A DNA stretch of 48,769 nucleotides, from assembly GCA_007695225.1 (NCBI GenBank), contig REED01000142.1, forward strand, positions 1 through 48,769, written 5' to 3'. Position 1 is the stretch's first letter; each line of letters opens with the position of its first letter. The position numbers and the translations under genes were made by a program. Positions 7,605-16,351 of this stretch are shown in pieces. This stretch comes from Gemmatimonadales bacterium (GTDB taxonomy: Bacteria > Gemmatimonadota > Gemmatimonadetes > Longimicrobiales > Gaopeijiaceae). Below the pieces are notes generated by a model. The model did not search any database. It saw nothing but the letters and a program-made list of their open reading frames with translations, and was not told where the DNA came from.

Positions 7605-8152
7605 GCCCTCCCTTCCCCAAGGCGGCCGGGACGGAGCGCGGCGAGAGCCCGGTGCAGGGTGCGATGGGCATCGCGAATCCACCCAGCCACGGACTCCCGG
7701 GGCGCTCCCAGGATCTCCGCTACATCCCCGTACCTTCGGCGCTCCAGCGCCACCAACCAGAAGGCGACACGCTGGGTCGGGGGAAGGGCTGCCCCAGCCT
7801 GCGCCAACTCCTCGTGTCCCAGGTTGGACAGCCGATCGTCCCAGCGCCCCGGGGGAGCCTCCACCGGCGCGGAGGAAACCTTGGAGGCTTCCCCCTCGTC
7901 CGGGGTGGCGCGGAAACCAGGGGGCGCCCCGGAGCCGTGCCCGTCGAGGAACGCTCGGGCCAGGTGTCCATCGAACCAGTGGGCGGTCCGGGTGGGCAAC
8001 CGGTGGAGCGATCGGTATTCCCTGAACCCCCCCAAGACGGCGAGCGTCACGAGTCGCTCTGCCCGGTGGGGGACACCCTCCGCGAGGAAGAAGGCGGCAC
8101 GATAGAGTCGATCCAACTCCTGACCGACCAGCTCTTCAAAGGAATGTCTCAT
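7601..8152 (-). CDS. ECF-like RNA polymerase sigma factor, divergent region 2
   Basis: This is a 183-aa sigma-70 family protein. The C-terminal half has a clear sigma region 4: LPPTQRVAFWLVALERRRYGDVAEIL, then the helix-turn-helix part ending SVAGWIRDAHRTLHRAL. The N-terminal half has the length and helix pattern of sigma region 2 (FEELVGQELDRLYRAAFFLA at the start), but the usual DAEDLVQE core-binding signature is replaced by HRAERLVTLAVL. It is coupled by ATGA to a zinc-finger anti-sigma factor, which strongly supports the sigma call. The ATG at 8152 is the only sensible start. Promoters for the regulon cannot be predicted from this window. Confidence 0.75.
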   Translation of the reverse strand: MRHSFEELVGQELDRLYRAAFFLAEGVPHRAERLVTLAVLGGFREYRSLHRLPTRTAHWFDGHLARAFLDGHGSGAPPGFRATPDEGEASKVSSAPVEAPPGRWDDRLSNLGHEELAQAGAALPPTQRVAFWLVALERRRYGDVAEILGAPRESVAGWIRDAHRTLHRALAALRPGRLGEGRA

Positions 8153-8249
8153 GGAGCCGCCGCCTGGAGGTGGACGTTGTCGGGAATCACTGGCGCAGGG
8201 ACCCTTCAGGAACGCGACTCGGGTGTCCAGCCCCTGGGAAGCAGGCGCC

Positions 8250-8606
8250 TCAGAACGTCACGATCTGAAAGCCGTCGGCTATGCGACGCCGCAAGCTGGG
8301 ATGACCTTCATACTCACTCAGAAAGGAGATGCCGGCAGCCCGAATCTCCTCCTTCACATCAAAGGCTCCTGCGCAGAACTCGCATGCCCCCGCCACACGA
8401 TCCCGAACCCCCTCGAACATCGAGTGGAGCTTGTGCTCCGGATCGACCAGAATGGGGATCCAGCCCACGGCAGCCCCATCGAAGACAAGTTCCACCTCAT
8501 CACCCGCCTCCATGGATTCCTTGGTCAGAGAGAGGGCATTCAGGACCCGGGCCAGGTCGGAATGGGCTTCGGTTCCTGCAAGAACGACCACGGAGAGCTT
8601 CGCCAT
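8250..8606 (-). CDS. DsrE/DsrF-like family protein
   Basis: This is a 118-aa cytoplasmic protein with the DsrE-like alpha/beta fold: the first strand is KLSVVVLAGTEA, then a helix, VELVFDGAAVGWI, and GACEFCAGAF with Cys75 and Cys78, followed by IVTF at the end. Relatives handle sulfur (persulfide relay) or are predicted peroxiredoxin-like proteins. The CxxC in ACEFCAG is the likely reactive site. It is read on the minus strand downstream of a divergent intergenic region and just before the sigma gene. A 97-bp gap separates it from that gene, so cotranscription is uncertain because the sigma gene lies 3' of it on the same strand. Confidence 0.75.
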   Translation of the reverse strand: MAKLSVVVLAGTEAHSDLARVLNALSLTKESMEAGDEVELVFDGAAVGWIPILVDPEHKLHSMFEGVRDRVAGACEFCAGAFDVKEEIRAAGISFLSEYEGHPSLRRRIADGFQIVTF

Positions 8607-8675
8607 GGGTTGATCCCGTTGTTTGGGGGGAAGTCATCGCTTCGTTTCACCCTGCGAATACGAGACGGGCTTCTG

Positions 8676-8691
8676 GGGTTCCCGAGAACCC
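8676..8691. repeat. Inverted repeat next to a promoter
   Basis: GGGTTC-CCGA-GAACCC is a perfect 6-bp inverted repeat. It ends nine bases before the -35 box of the candidate promoter for the gene at 8823, the position of a typical regulator site. Confidence 0.35.
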
Positions 8692-8699
8692 GGAACGGT

Positions 8700-8729
8700 T
8701 TGCTCCCAAGCGTCTACTTTCCATAGGAT
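8700..8729 (+). promoter_or_regulatory. Candidate sigma70-type promoter
   Basis: TTGCTC, an 18-bp spacer and TAGGAT. It would give a leader of about 90 bases for the Abhydrolase_9 gene. The match to consensus is moderate. Confidence 0.4.
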
Positions 8730-8822
8730 CTGGCCACCAGCCGCCGCCCAATCGGGTGCCCTGAACCCACCCGTCCTGAGTCCTCAGCGGAGACGGACGG
8801 ACCCACCGTTCACGACACTGCC

Positions 8823-10493
8823 ATGCCCCTGAGCCTGAAACGCCTCGTGGAGCCGCCCTCCACCCCCGGACTCCTCCTGGGCACCCTCTTCTTCGCCTTC
8901 TCCCTGGCCCCCAGCCTCGTCCCCCGTCCCCTCCTCCTGCAGGGAATGGTCTCGGGGGTGTCCCTGACCCTGGGCTACGCCGGAGGGGTGGCGGGGCGTT
9001 GGCTCTGGGGATACCTGGAGCTCCCCCTTCCCGAGCCGCGGACGGACCGACTCATCAAGCTGGTGGCGACAGGGGTATGTGTCGCGGTGGCCGCTTGGTT
9101 CCTCTGGCAGGCGGGAGAGTGGCAGAACGGCCTTCGGGTCCTCATGGGGATGGAGGAGGAGACCGGGATTCGACCCTTCAGCGTGGGCATCTTCACCCTT
9201 CTGGTCTTCGGGGCGCTTCTCCTCCTGGCCCGGATCGTCGAACAGACAGCGGTGGTCCTCTCCCGCCGGCTCCAGGAGTCCATCCCCCGACGGATCTCCA
9301 ACGCCCTCGGGGTGGCGCTGGCCCTGAGTCTCTTCTGGACCCTGACGGAGGGGGTCGTCCTCTCGGCAGGGCTGACGCTGGCCGACCGATCCTATCAGAG
9401 CCTGGACGCCCTCATCGGGGATGACCTTGAGCCGCCCGTGGCACCCCTCCGGAGCGGCAGCGCGGCGTCTCTCGTCCCCTGGGAGGACCTGGGCCGGCAG
9501 GGCCGCTCGTTCGTGACGTCGGGACCCACTGCGGAAGACATCTCGACCTTCCTGGGGGAGTCGGCCATGGAACCGATCCGCGTATACGTGGGGCTGAACG
9601 CGGCGGGTGATCCGGAGAGCCGGGCCCAGCTCGCCATGGAGGAACTGCATCGGGTGGGGGCCTTCCAGCGCTCCGTGCTCCTCCTGGTTACTCCCACGGG
9701 AACCGGGTGGGTGGACCCTCCCGCCATCCTACCCATGGAGTATTTGAACCGAGGGGACATCGCCACGGTGGCGGCCCAGTATTCCTACCTTTCCAGCCCC
9801 CTGGCGCTTCTGGCGGAGGCCGCCTACGGGGCGGAGACGGCCCGGGCCCTCTTCCTTGAGGTGTATCGCCATTGGGCGTCGCTGCCCCCGGGGGATCGCC
9901 CGGCCCTCTATCTCCACGGCGTCAGCCTGGGCGCCCTGAACTCGAGCCTCTCCTTCGACCTTCAGGACATCCTGGCCGATCCCTTTCAGGGTGTGCTGTG
10001 GAGCGGGCCTCCCTTCCGGACCGAGACCTGGAGTCGGGCCACCCGGGACCGGGACCCGGACTCTCCGGCCTGGCTCCCCCGGTATCGGGAGGGGCGGGTG
10101 GTTCGCTTCATGAACCAGGACGGTGGCCTGGACGAGTTCGATACTCCCTGGGGTCCCCTGCGGATCGCCTACCTTCAGCACGCCAGCGACCCCATCACCT
10201 TCTTCAGCGTGGATTCCTTCTTCCGGGAGCCGGAATGGATGGAGGAGCCCCGGGGCCCCGACGTCTCCCCCGACCTCCGCTGGTATCCGGTGGTGACGGG
10301 GCTCCAGTTGGCCGCCGACATGCTGGTGGGCGGGGCGCCACCGGGCTTCGGGCACACCTTCGCCGTGGAGCACTACCTGGAGGCGTGGGTGGCCCTCACG
10401 GAGCCTGAGGGGTGGAGCGAGGAGGAAGTGGCGCGCCTCCGGGCCTTCCTGGTCAAGCTCGAAGAGGGCCTCGTCGAGCGGGAAGAGGATTAG
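8823..10493 (+). CDS. Membrane-anchored alpha/beta hydrolase (Abhydrolase_9 type)
   Basis: This is a 556-aa protein. The N-terminal ~185 residues hold four to five hydrophobic helices (for example LLLGTLFFAFSLAPSLVPR and VGIFTLLVFGALLLLARIV), as in the membrane domain that accompanies Abhydrolase_9. The C-terminal domain contains EPIRVYVGLNAAGDPESRA, the interrupted nucleophile segment LHGVSLGALNS (Ser368), DPFQGVLWSGPPF and a late GFGHTF. These are the family marks I know from actinobacterial homologues. Function is unknown; a lipid or ester hydrolase at the membrane is inferred from the fold. It is a single gene with its own candidate promoter, convergent with ispE. The ATG at 8823 directly precedes the first membrane segment. 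Confidence 0.85.
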   Translation: MPLSLKRLVEPPSTPGLLLGTLFFAFSLAPSLVPRPLLLQGMVSGVSLTLGYAGGVAGRWLWGYLELPLPEPRTDRLIKLVATGVCVAVAAWFLWQAGEWQNGLRVLMGMEEETGIRPFSVGIFTLLVFGALLLLARIVEQTAVVLSRRLQESIPRRISNALGVALALSLFWTLTEGVVLSAGLTLADRSYQSLDALIGDDLEPPVAPLRSGSAASLVPWEDLGRQGRSFVTSGPTAEDISTFLGESAMEPIRVYVGLNAAGDPESRAQLAMEELHRVGAFQRSVLLLVTPTGTGWVDPPAILPMEYLNRGDIATVAAQYSYLSSPLALLAEAAYGAETARALFLEVYRHWASLPPGDRPALYLHGVSLGALNSSLSFDLQDILADPFQGVLWSGPPFRTETWSRATRDRDPDSPAWLPRYREGRVVRFMNQDGGLDEFDTPWGPLRIAYLQHASDPITFFSVDSFFREPEWMEEPRGPDVSPDLRWYPVVTGLQLAADMLVGGAPPGFGHTFAVEHYLEAWVALTEPEGWSEEEVARLRAFLVKLEEGLVEREED

Positions 10494-10506
10494 ACAGGGG
10501 AGAAAG

Positions 10507-10528
10507 CGAGGGGTTGGAGGATCCCTCG
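10507..10528. terminator. Candidate bidirectional terminator hairpin
   Basis: CGAGGG and CCCTCG (10523-10528) form a 6-bp stem around a 10-base loop in the 39-bp gap between convergent genes. There is no T-run. Confidence 0.3.
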
Positions 10529-10532
10529 TCCG

Positions 10533-11639
10533 TTACCCCCTGCTGCCGGGCGCGTCGGATCGGGATCGGGTCCGGGTCCGGATCCGCTTCACGGCCGGGA
10601 AACCGCGGGCCAGCGCGTCTGCTGCAGCATCCGCCTCCTCAGGGGTGGCGAACACGCCGAAGAGGGCGGATCCGCTCCCCGACAGCAGGGCTGGAGAGGC
10701 GCCGGCGTCTTCGAGGGCTCGCCGGAGTTCGTCCAGATCGGGGCGGTGAGGGTGAAGCGCCGCCTCGAAGGCGTTCTCCGCCAGAGCCGTCACCTGGGCC
10801 CACCGCACCGTGGCGTCACGCCTCGGATCCGTGGGCGGGAAGTCCGCAGGCGAAGGAGGGGCAGCCGAAGGTCCGGCGAACGAGGGGCTCTCAGGCCCCG
10901 CAGCCTTGGATCGGAGGTCCGGATCACCCAGGAGACCCGGCTCCAGGATCCTGGCCGGAGGGGGCCCGGAACCGGCCTGACTCCGATGGGCCGCCAGTTC
11001 CCCGTAGGCCCAGGGAGTGGAGATCCCCTCAGACGGAACCAGGAGGAGGAGTGCCCGGGGAGGGAGCGGGGGGAGGGGGAGAAGCTGGTCTCCTCGTCCC
11101 CACCCAAGGGCAAGGGGCGTGTCGGCCAGGAAGAAGGGAACATCGGCCCCCAGCCTCCCGGCCAGGGCCTGAAGGTGGGACGGAGGGACCCTTCCGGGGA
11201 GGAGGGCCGCCAGTCCCCGGAGCACGGCGGCTGCATCGGAGGACCCTCCTCCGAGTCCGGCGCCGTGGGGGATCCGCTTGGTCAAGTGGATTCCCACGCC
11301 CGGCAGTGGACCTTCGAAGGACGGGGCCGCCGCCGCCAGGAAGGCCCGGGCCGCCCGGACCACCAGGTTCTCCCCAGGGGGGCCAAGCGCTCCCTCTTCC
11401 ACCCCCTCCACCTCCAGGGCGATCCCACTCGGCTCGCCCTCCCATGAGATCCGGAGTTCCACCCGGTCCGCAAGCTCCAGGGCCTGGAAGAGGGTTTCGA
11501 TCTGATGATACCCCCCTTCCTCCCGGGCCAACACCCGGAGGAAGAGGTTCACCTTGGCGGGGGCCGATCCGGACCAGGTGAGGGGAGGGGAGGGGGAAGA
11601 GGACGGGGAGGCGGGAGGAAGCGGGGGGCCGAGGGTCAT
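10533..11639 (-). CDS. ispE: 4-diphosphocytidyl-2-C-methyl-D-erythritol kinase
   Basis: This 368-aa GHMP kinase phosphorylates CDP-methylerythritol in the MEP pathway for isoprenoid precursors. The signature APAKVNLFLRV lies near residue 27 (Lys29, Asn31), and the ATP-binding glycine loop is PHGAGLGGGSSDAAA (about 124-138, catalytic Asp135). GADVPFFL and the C-terminal LLSGSGSALFGVF follow. It is longer than the usual ~290 aa because of a Pro/Ser-rich start and an insert near residues 215-275 rich in Pro and Ser. The ATG overlaps the stop of the flippase-like gene by ATGA, which fixes the start. Cytoplasmic, housekeeping. Confidence 0.95.
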   Translation of the reverse strand: MTLGPPLPPASPSSSPSPPLTWSGSAPAKVNLFLRVLAREEGGYHQIETLFQALELADRVELRISWEGEPSGIALEVEGVEEGALGPPGENLVVRAARAFLAAAAPSFEGPLPGVGIHLTKRIPHGAGLGGGSSDAAAVLRGLAALLPGRVPPSHLQALAGRLGADVPFFLADTPLALGWGRGDQLLPLPPLPPRALLLLVPSEGISTPWAYGELAAHRSQAGSGPPPARILEPGLLGDPDLRSKAAGPESPSFAGPSAAPPSPADFPPTDPRRDATVRWAQVTALAENAFEAALHPHRPDLDELRRALEDAGASPALLSGSGSALFGVFATPEEADAAADALARGFPAVKRIRTRTRSRSDAPGSRG

Positions 11640-12673
11640 CGCTTCTTCTCCAGGACCTCCTCCTGCACCGACTCCTCCGCGTGCCCGAGGTCCCGCATGG
11701 TGAACCCGAGCTGACCCGCGTACCAGAGTCCCATGAGGGTGACGGGGATGAACCCCCCCAGGTGGTAGCCGAAGGCGAAGGCCAGGGTGGCGCTCTCCCC
11801 CACGCCGTAGACCTCAACGAGCGCGATCACCGCCGCGGCATGGAAGGTCCCGAAGAACCCCGGCGCCGAGGGGACCGCGACCCCCATCCCGATGATGGCC
11901 TGCACGAACAGGGCGGTGGCGTACCCCTCCTGGATGCCGAAGGCGTGCATGGCCAGCCAGAAGGACACGGCGTTCCAGGCCCAGAAGGCGAAGGACCAGG
12001 CCAGGGCCCCCACCAGGAGACGGGGACTCCGGAGTGCCTCCAACCCCACCACGAAACTCTTGAGACCATCCACCAGCAGGCGGGCCGCCCGGTCCGGGAG
12101 AAAACGCCCTGCTCCTCCCGCCAGCCGAAGAAAGGGGGCCGGGAAAAGGAGGAGGAGGAGAAGGCCCCCCAGGATGCCTCCCAGGAGGAGGGTGACCGTG
12201 GTTACCACCGCCGTGAGAGGCTGCCCCGCCAGGGTGGCGTCGCTGGGGAAGGAGGGGTGGAGGAGCGCGACCAGTAGGAGGGAGAAGATCGCCACGCCAT
12301 CCAGGAAGCGCTCCACCACCAAGGACCCCAGGGCTCCGCTGAGGGGAACGGGCTCCAGCCGACTGATGGCCCACGCCCGTGCGAATTCCCCAACCCGTGC
12401 GGGTAGGAGGTTGTTCGCGGCGAAGCCGATGTTCACCGCCGCGAAGCGGTGTCGAAGGGTGGTTCCCTGCCGAATGGGGTGGAGGAGGAGCTTCCAGCGC
12501 AACGCCCGGATCAGGAACCCGGAGGTGGCCACCGCCACCGCCGCTGCCAGGAGCCCCCACCGGGCATGGCGGACCTCGTCCCAGACCGAGGGCAGGTCCA
12601 CCCCGCTCAGGACCCACCAGATGAGAAGGGCGGAGATGACGATCCCCAGGATCGCCTTCCAGTCCCACTTCAT
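11636..12673 (-). CDS. UPF0104 / lysylphosphatidylglycerol-synthase-type flippase-like membrane protein
   Basis: This 345-aa integral membrane protein has about eight hydrophobic helices. It has the pattern of the LPG synthase transmembrane family (COG0392): WKAILGIVISALLIWWVL at the start, the short signature FAANNLLPARVGEFARA near residues 89-105, an LVVERFLDG segment, and a late VPSAPGFFGTFHAA. Known relatives move lipids or are the membrane half of MprF; the substrate here is unknown. It ends in a basic helix (EEVLEKKR). It overlaps ispE by four bases and follows pdxJ by 39 bp, so all three are probably cotranscribed. Confidence 0.88.
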   Translation of the reverse strand: MKWDWKAILGIVISALLIWWVLSGVDLPSVWDEVRHARWGLLAAAVAVATSGFLIRALRWKLLLHPIRQGTTLRHRFAAVNIGFAANNLLPARVGEFARAWAISRLEPVPLSGALGSLVVERFLDGVAIFSLLLVALLHPSFPSDATLAGQPLTAVVTTVTLLLGGILGGLLLLLLFPAPFLRLAGGAGRFLPDRAARLLVDGLKSFVVGLEALRSPRLLVGALAWSFAFWAWNAVSFWLAMHAFGIQEGYATALFVQAIIGMGVAVPSAPGFFGTFHAAAVIALVEVYGVGESATLAFAFGYHLGGFIPVTLMGLWYAGQLGFTMRDLGHAEESVQEEVLEKKR

Positions 12674-12712
12674 GGAGCTGGGGTTCGTTGGAGGGAAGCT
12701 CGGAGCATCCGC

Positions 12713-13480
12713 TCAGTATCCCAGAGGAGGCACCCAAGTGCCCGGCTCGGAGATCCGGGCGGGAGCCTCCCGGAGGAGGGCCCGCATATCCCGCACCGCC
12801 CGTTCCATTCCCACAAGGATGGCCCGGGAGATGATGGAGTGGCCGATGTTCACCTCTTCGAGTTCCGGCAGGGCAGCCACGGGAAGGATGTTCTCGTACG
12901 TCAGGCCATGGCCCGCGTGAACCCCCAGCCCGCCGTCTCGTCCCTCCCGGACCGCCCGGTGGAGCCGCGCCAATTCCCGCCCCTTGGCTTCTCCTCGGGC
13001 GTTGGCATACTCCCCGGTGTGGAATTCCACCGCCTCTGCTCCCACCCGGAGGCTGGCCTCCACCGCCTCAGGCTCGGGATCCACGAAGAGAGAGACCCGA
13101 ATGCCGGCCTCGCGGAGACGATCCGACGCCTCCCGAACCCGTTGGAAGGTGTTCGGGGACGAGAGGTCCAGCCCTCCTTCCGTGGTGACCTCCTGGCGGT
13201 GTTCCGGTACCAGGGTCACCTGCATGGGTCGGGCCTGGATGGCGATCTCCACCACCTCCTTCTCTGCCGCCACCTCCAGGTTCACCCCCGTGCGCACCAC
13301 CTCCATGAGGACCCGGAGGTCCCGGTCCTGGATATGGCGCCGATCCTCTCGGAGATGGACGGTGATGCCCTCCGCTCCTCCCGCCTCGGCCAGGATCGCA
13401 GCCCGCACCGGGTCGGGCTCATCGGTTCGCCTCGCCTCGCGGACCGTGGCCACGTGGTCGATGTTGACGTAAAGCCTCAT
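12713..13480 (-). CDS. pdxJ: Pyridoxine 5'-phosphate synthase
   Basis: This 255-aa TIM-barrel enzyme condenses 3-amino-2-oxopropyl phosphate with deoxyxylulose 5-phosphate, the last step of the DXP-dependent vitamin B6 pathway. Marks are [13 protein letters not shown] at residues 5-17 (active-site Asp8 and His9), [47 protein letters not shown] and [14 protein letters not shown]. The length equals the family norm. The ATG overlaps the stop of the preceding DUF2520 gene by four bases. Confidence 0.96.
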   Translation of the reverse strand: MRLYVNIDHVATVREARRTDEPDPVRAAILAEAGGAEGITVHLREDRRHIQDRDLRVLMEVVRTGVNLEVAAEKEVVEIAIQARPMQVTLVPEHRQEVTTEGGLDLSSPNTFQRVREASDRLREAGIRVSLFVDPEPEAVEASLRVGAEAVEFHTGEYANARGEAKGRELARLHRAVREGRDGGLGVHAGHGLTYENILPVAALPELEEVNIGHSIISRAILVGMERAVRDMRALLREAPARISEPGTWVPPLGY

Positions 13481-14340
13481 TTCGCCTTCCGGAAGAGTTC
13501 GTGCATCGCCGCTACCACCTCCTGCGGAAGATGGTGGACGCTCATTTCAAGGGCCCTCTCCCCCAACTCGGCATAGAGGACCGCGTCGTCCCGACCCAGG
13601 GTGCGAAGGTGGAGCCCCACCACGTCGGCGTCTCCCCGGGATACAGGACCGGTGAGGGCACCCTGGAGCCCGTAGTCCGCCACGTTGTTCAAGGCACCCT
13701 GGGCCAGTGCCAGGATGGCGGCCTCCGACTCTTCGGGCCCTGCACCCGCCTCCTCCAGGAGGCCGGCGGCGACTCGAAGGAGGACCACCAGGTAATTGGA
13801 TGCCATCACCGCGGCGGCATGGTAGAGGGGACGCCGAACGGTGGGAACCTGGATCCCCCGCCCCCCCAGCGTGGAGACGATCCGCCGGGCCACGGCCAGG
13901 GCCTCCGGCTCCCCGGAAAGGGCGAAGGAGGCTCCCAGGAGCCGCCGCGCCCCGGTGACCGGGTTGGCGATGGCCTGCAGGGGATGGAGGGTTCCCACCC
14001 GGTATCCCCGGTGGTGGAGGGCTTCCAGGGGTTCGGCGCCCAACGCGCCGGAACAGTGCAGGACAGGCGTCCCTGCCGGAGGGGTTCCCCGCGCGGCGAG
14101 AGCCTCGGCCATCTCCCGGAGCACGTCATCGGGGACGGTGAGGAGGACGCCGGTGGTCCCAGGGGGTGGAAGTTCCAGGCCGTAGCGGTACTCGGCCCGT
14201 CCCTCGGTGAAGAGGGGATGCCCGGGAGGCTCGGTGTTGCGGCCGTGGTAGCAGAGGGAGATGGACGGGTCCACCTGCTCCAGTGCCGCCCCCAGGGCCA
14301 GCCCCAGCCGGCCAGGTCCGATGATGACGAGTCGCTCCAT
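13477..14340 (-). CDS. Rossmann-like + DUF2520 domain protein
   Basis: This 287-aa protein has an N-terminal dinucleotide-binding motif ([17 protein letters not shown], residues 4-20), then [27 protein letters not shown] and GTLHPLQAI. These are the usual marks of the Rossmann-like/DUF2520 group related to ketopantoate and pyrroline-carboxylate reductases. The C-terminal helical DUF2520 part contains [16 protein letters not shown] and LTGPVSRGD. The substrate is unknown; in other genomes it is often near pantothenate genes. It is coupled (ATGA) to pdxJ, so a cofactor-related role is plausible but inferred. Confidence 0.88.
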   Translation of the reverse strand: MERLVIIGPGRLGLALGAALEQVDPSISLCYHGRNTEPPGHPLFTEGRAEYRYGLELPPPGTTGVLLTVPDDVLREMAEALAARGTPPAGTPVLHCSGALGAEPLEALHHRGYRVGTLHPLQAIANPVTGARRLLGASFALSGEPEALAVARRIVSTLGGRGIQVPTVRRPLYHAAAVMASNYLVVLLRVAAGLLEEAGAGPEESEAAILALAQGALNNVADYGLQGALTGPVSRGDADVVGLHLRTLGRDDAVLYAELGERALEMSVHHLPQEVVAAMHELFRKAK

Positions 14341-14425
14341 GGGGACAAGGTAGCGAAGCCGTCCCGGAAGATGGAGATGCCTGAATCAAAAGGTCGTTGC
14401 CGCAGCGGCCGCGGAAGGGGAGCGA

Positions 14426-15691
14426 TCAGACCTCGCGGATGCCCACCCCTTCCACCTGCCGGAGTCGACCCAGGAGGGCATCGGGGATGCGGGCCGACAC
14501 CTGGAGGCGGCCCCCGTCGGCCTTCACTTCCAGGACCTCACCCTCCCGATGGATGGCGGCCAACCACTCCCCCCCATCCTCCGGGAGGGCCAGCTCCACC
14601 CGGGGGAAACGGGCACGAACCCGGACGCGGAGGGCATCCACCAGCGACTGGAGTCCATCCTCCTCCACCGCAGAAACGAAGACGGAAGGGGTGGGATCGA
14701 AGGCGACGATCCGGGCCCGGAGCGCCTCCTCTTCTGCGTGGGTGAGACGATCCGTCTTGTTGAATACCAGGAGCTGGGGAGCGGCGTCCAGTTCGAGGTC
14801 TGACAGAACCTTCTCCACCACCTCCTTCTGTTCCTCCCACTCCGAGTGGGAGGCGTCGATGACGTGGAGGAGGAGGTCGGCCTCACGGGCCTCCTCGAGG
14901 GTGGAGCGGAAGGAGGCCACCAGATGGTGGGGAAGCTTCCGGATGAATCCCACCGTGTCGGTGAGGAGGCACTCATAGCCCTGCCCCAGTTCCACGGAAC
15001 GAGTGGCGGAGTCCAGGGTGGCGAAGAGACGATCCTCCACCAGGATGTCGGCGCCGGTGAGGGCCTTCAGGATGGAGGACTTACCCGCATTGGTGTACCC
15101 AACCAAGGCCGCTCGGTACTCCCCCTGGCGGCGCTTTCGACGAGTGGCCCGGGCGGCGGCCACCCCCTTGAGCTTCTCCCTCAGGTCTGCGATGCGCCGC
15201 CCGATGAGGCGGCGATCCGTCTCCAGCTGGGTCTCTCCCGGCCCCCGGAGGCCGATGCCTCCCCGGATCCGGGAGAGGTGGGTCCACATCCGGGCCAGGC
15301 GGGGAAGGAGGTACTGGAGCTGGGCCAGCTCTACCTGGAGCTTGGCTTCCCGGGTGCGGGCCCGGGAGGCGAAGATGTCCAGGATGAGTTCGGATCGGTC
15401 CATGACCCGCACGTCCAGGGTCCGCTCCAGGTTCTTGGCCTGGTCTGGCTTAAGGTCCTCGTCGAAGATGACCAGATCCGCTTCCCGCTCCTCCACCAGG
15501 TCCCGGAGCTCCTTCGTCTTTCCGCTCCCGATGAAGGTATGGGGATCGGGGGCGTCCAGCCGCTGTACCAGGGCGCCCACCACCTCCCCACCCGCCGTAT
15601 CAGTGAGGCGCTGGAGCTCGTCCATGTGCTCCTGCACTTCACGAGGATCCACTTCCTTGAGGGGGGCGCCCACCAGGATGGCGCGCTCCAC
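14426..15691 (-). CDS. hflX: GTPase HflX
   Basis: This 421-aa ribosome-associated GTPase splits stalled or heat-damaged 70S ribosomes (known for E. coli HflX). The HflX-specific N-terminal domain contains TFIGSGKTKEL and VIFDEDLKPDQ. The linker has GIGLRGPGETQLETDRR. The G domain has GYTNAGKSS (G1), DTVGFI (G3) and FNKTD (G4). The first available start in frame is the GTG at 15691, with no ribosome site before it. The frame stays open for another 17 codons, where a GAGGAG (15739-15734) lies nine bases before an ATT codon, so the true start may be an unusual one upstream. Confidence 0.93.
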   Translation of the reverse strand: MERAILVGAPLKEVDPREVQEHMDELQRLTDTAGGEVVGALVQRLDAPDPHTFIGSGKTKELRDLVEEREADLVIFDEDLKPDQAKNLERTLDVRVMDRSELILDIFASRARTREAKLQVELAQLQYLLPRLARMWTHLSRIRGGIGLRGPGETQLETDRRLIGRRIADLREKLKGVAAARATRRKRRQGEYRAALVGYTNAGKSSILKALTGADILVEDRLFATLDSATRSVELGQGYECLLTDTVGFIRKLPHHLVASFRSTLEEAREADLLLHVIDASHSEWEEQKEVVEKVLSDLELDAAPQLLVFNKTDRLTHAEEEALRARIVAFDPTPSVFVSAVEEDGLQSLVDALRVRVRARFPRVELALPEDGGEWLAAIHREGEVLEVKADGGRLQVSARIPDALLGRLRQVEGVGIREV

Positions 15692-15733
15692 CGGAGTCCG
15701 GTTGTCCAGCAGCTGTGTGGGAATGGTGTCTCG

Positions 15734-15739
15734 CTCCTC
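15734..15739 (-). promoter_or_regulatory. Ribosome-binding-site-like sequence upstream of hflX
   Basis: GAGGAG lies nine bases before an in-frame ATT (15724-15722), upstream of the GTG normally chosen. No ATG, GTG or TTG exists at the matching distance. Confidence 0.35.
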
Positions 15740-15777
15740 AGTTCAGGATCGGTCGGTTCCGGGTCGGGGGGCCCTGC

Positions 15778-16248
15778 TCAGGGTCGGATGGTCCCACTGG
15801 AGCGGAAGGGGAGATCCCGCTCTCCACCAGGGCCGCGAGCCTTCAGTTCGCCCTGGACCCGATAGGGAATATCTCCTCCCTGCATCCAAGCGCCCAGGGC
15901 GGTCCCCAACGCCTGGTAGCGGAAGGGGATCCGGATGGAGACCTCCCGCTCACTTCGACGGGGTAGCTGGATGGTGTCGGGGTTGAAGCCCACGGCCAGC
16001 GTATCCCATCGCTCCGCGTCTGCCCGAGACCCCACCTCCAGGAGGTAGTCCAGCCCCCGCACCTCCAGCCCGAAGCGGTTGGGGTTGTCCACCTCCAGGA
16101 TCACCTCCGCAGTCCCCGAGGTGAAGCCCAGCCCCACCACCCGGACATCCACGATGCGCACGTCGGGGCTCCGGAAGAAGAGGGCGCACCCCGAAAGGGA
16201 GAGCAGGAGGATGGCGAGCCCAAGGGAACGGAGCACGCCGGAAGACAA
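15778..16248 (-). CDS. LEA14-like lipoprotein
   Basis: This small lipoprotein has a water-stress/LEA type 2 beta-sandwich: VRIVDVRVVGLGFTSGTAEV, ILEVDNPNRFGLEVRGLDY and RSEREVSIRIPFRY. The signal SLGLAILLLSLSGC gives the acylated Cys. I favour the TTG at 16248 as the start. A perfect AGGAGGTGA (16265-16257) lies eight bases before it, and the resulting protein begins directly with the signal peptide. Alternatives are the GTG at 16260, which overlaps that site, or the ATG at 16344. These would prepend basic residues. The product probably sits in the periplasm; the role is unknown. It follows rarA on the same strand. Confidence 0.72.
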   Translation of the reverse strand: MSSGVLRSLGLAILLLSLSGCALFFRSPDVRIVDVRVVGLGFTSGTAEVILEVDNPNRFGLEVRGLDYLLEVGSRADAERWDTLAVGFNPDTIQLPRRSEREVSIRIPFRYQALGTALGAWMQGGDIPYRVQGELKARGPGGERDLPFRSSGTIRP

Positions 16249-16351
16249 GCGGCGGCTCACCTCCTGCTCTCTCTTTCGGGACCCAATCGAAACGGGAGGG
16301 AGGCAGAGGGGGAGCGACGGCCGATAGCGGGGAGGTCGGTTCATGCGCCTT

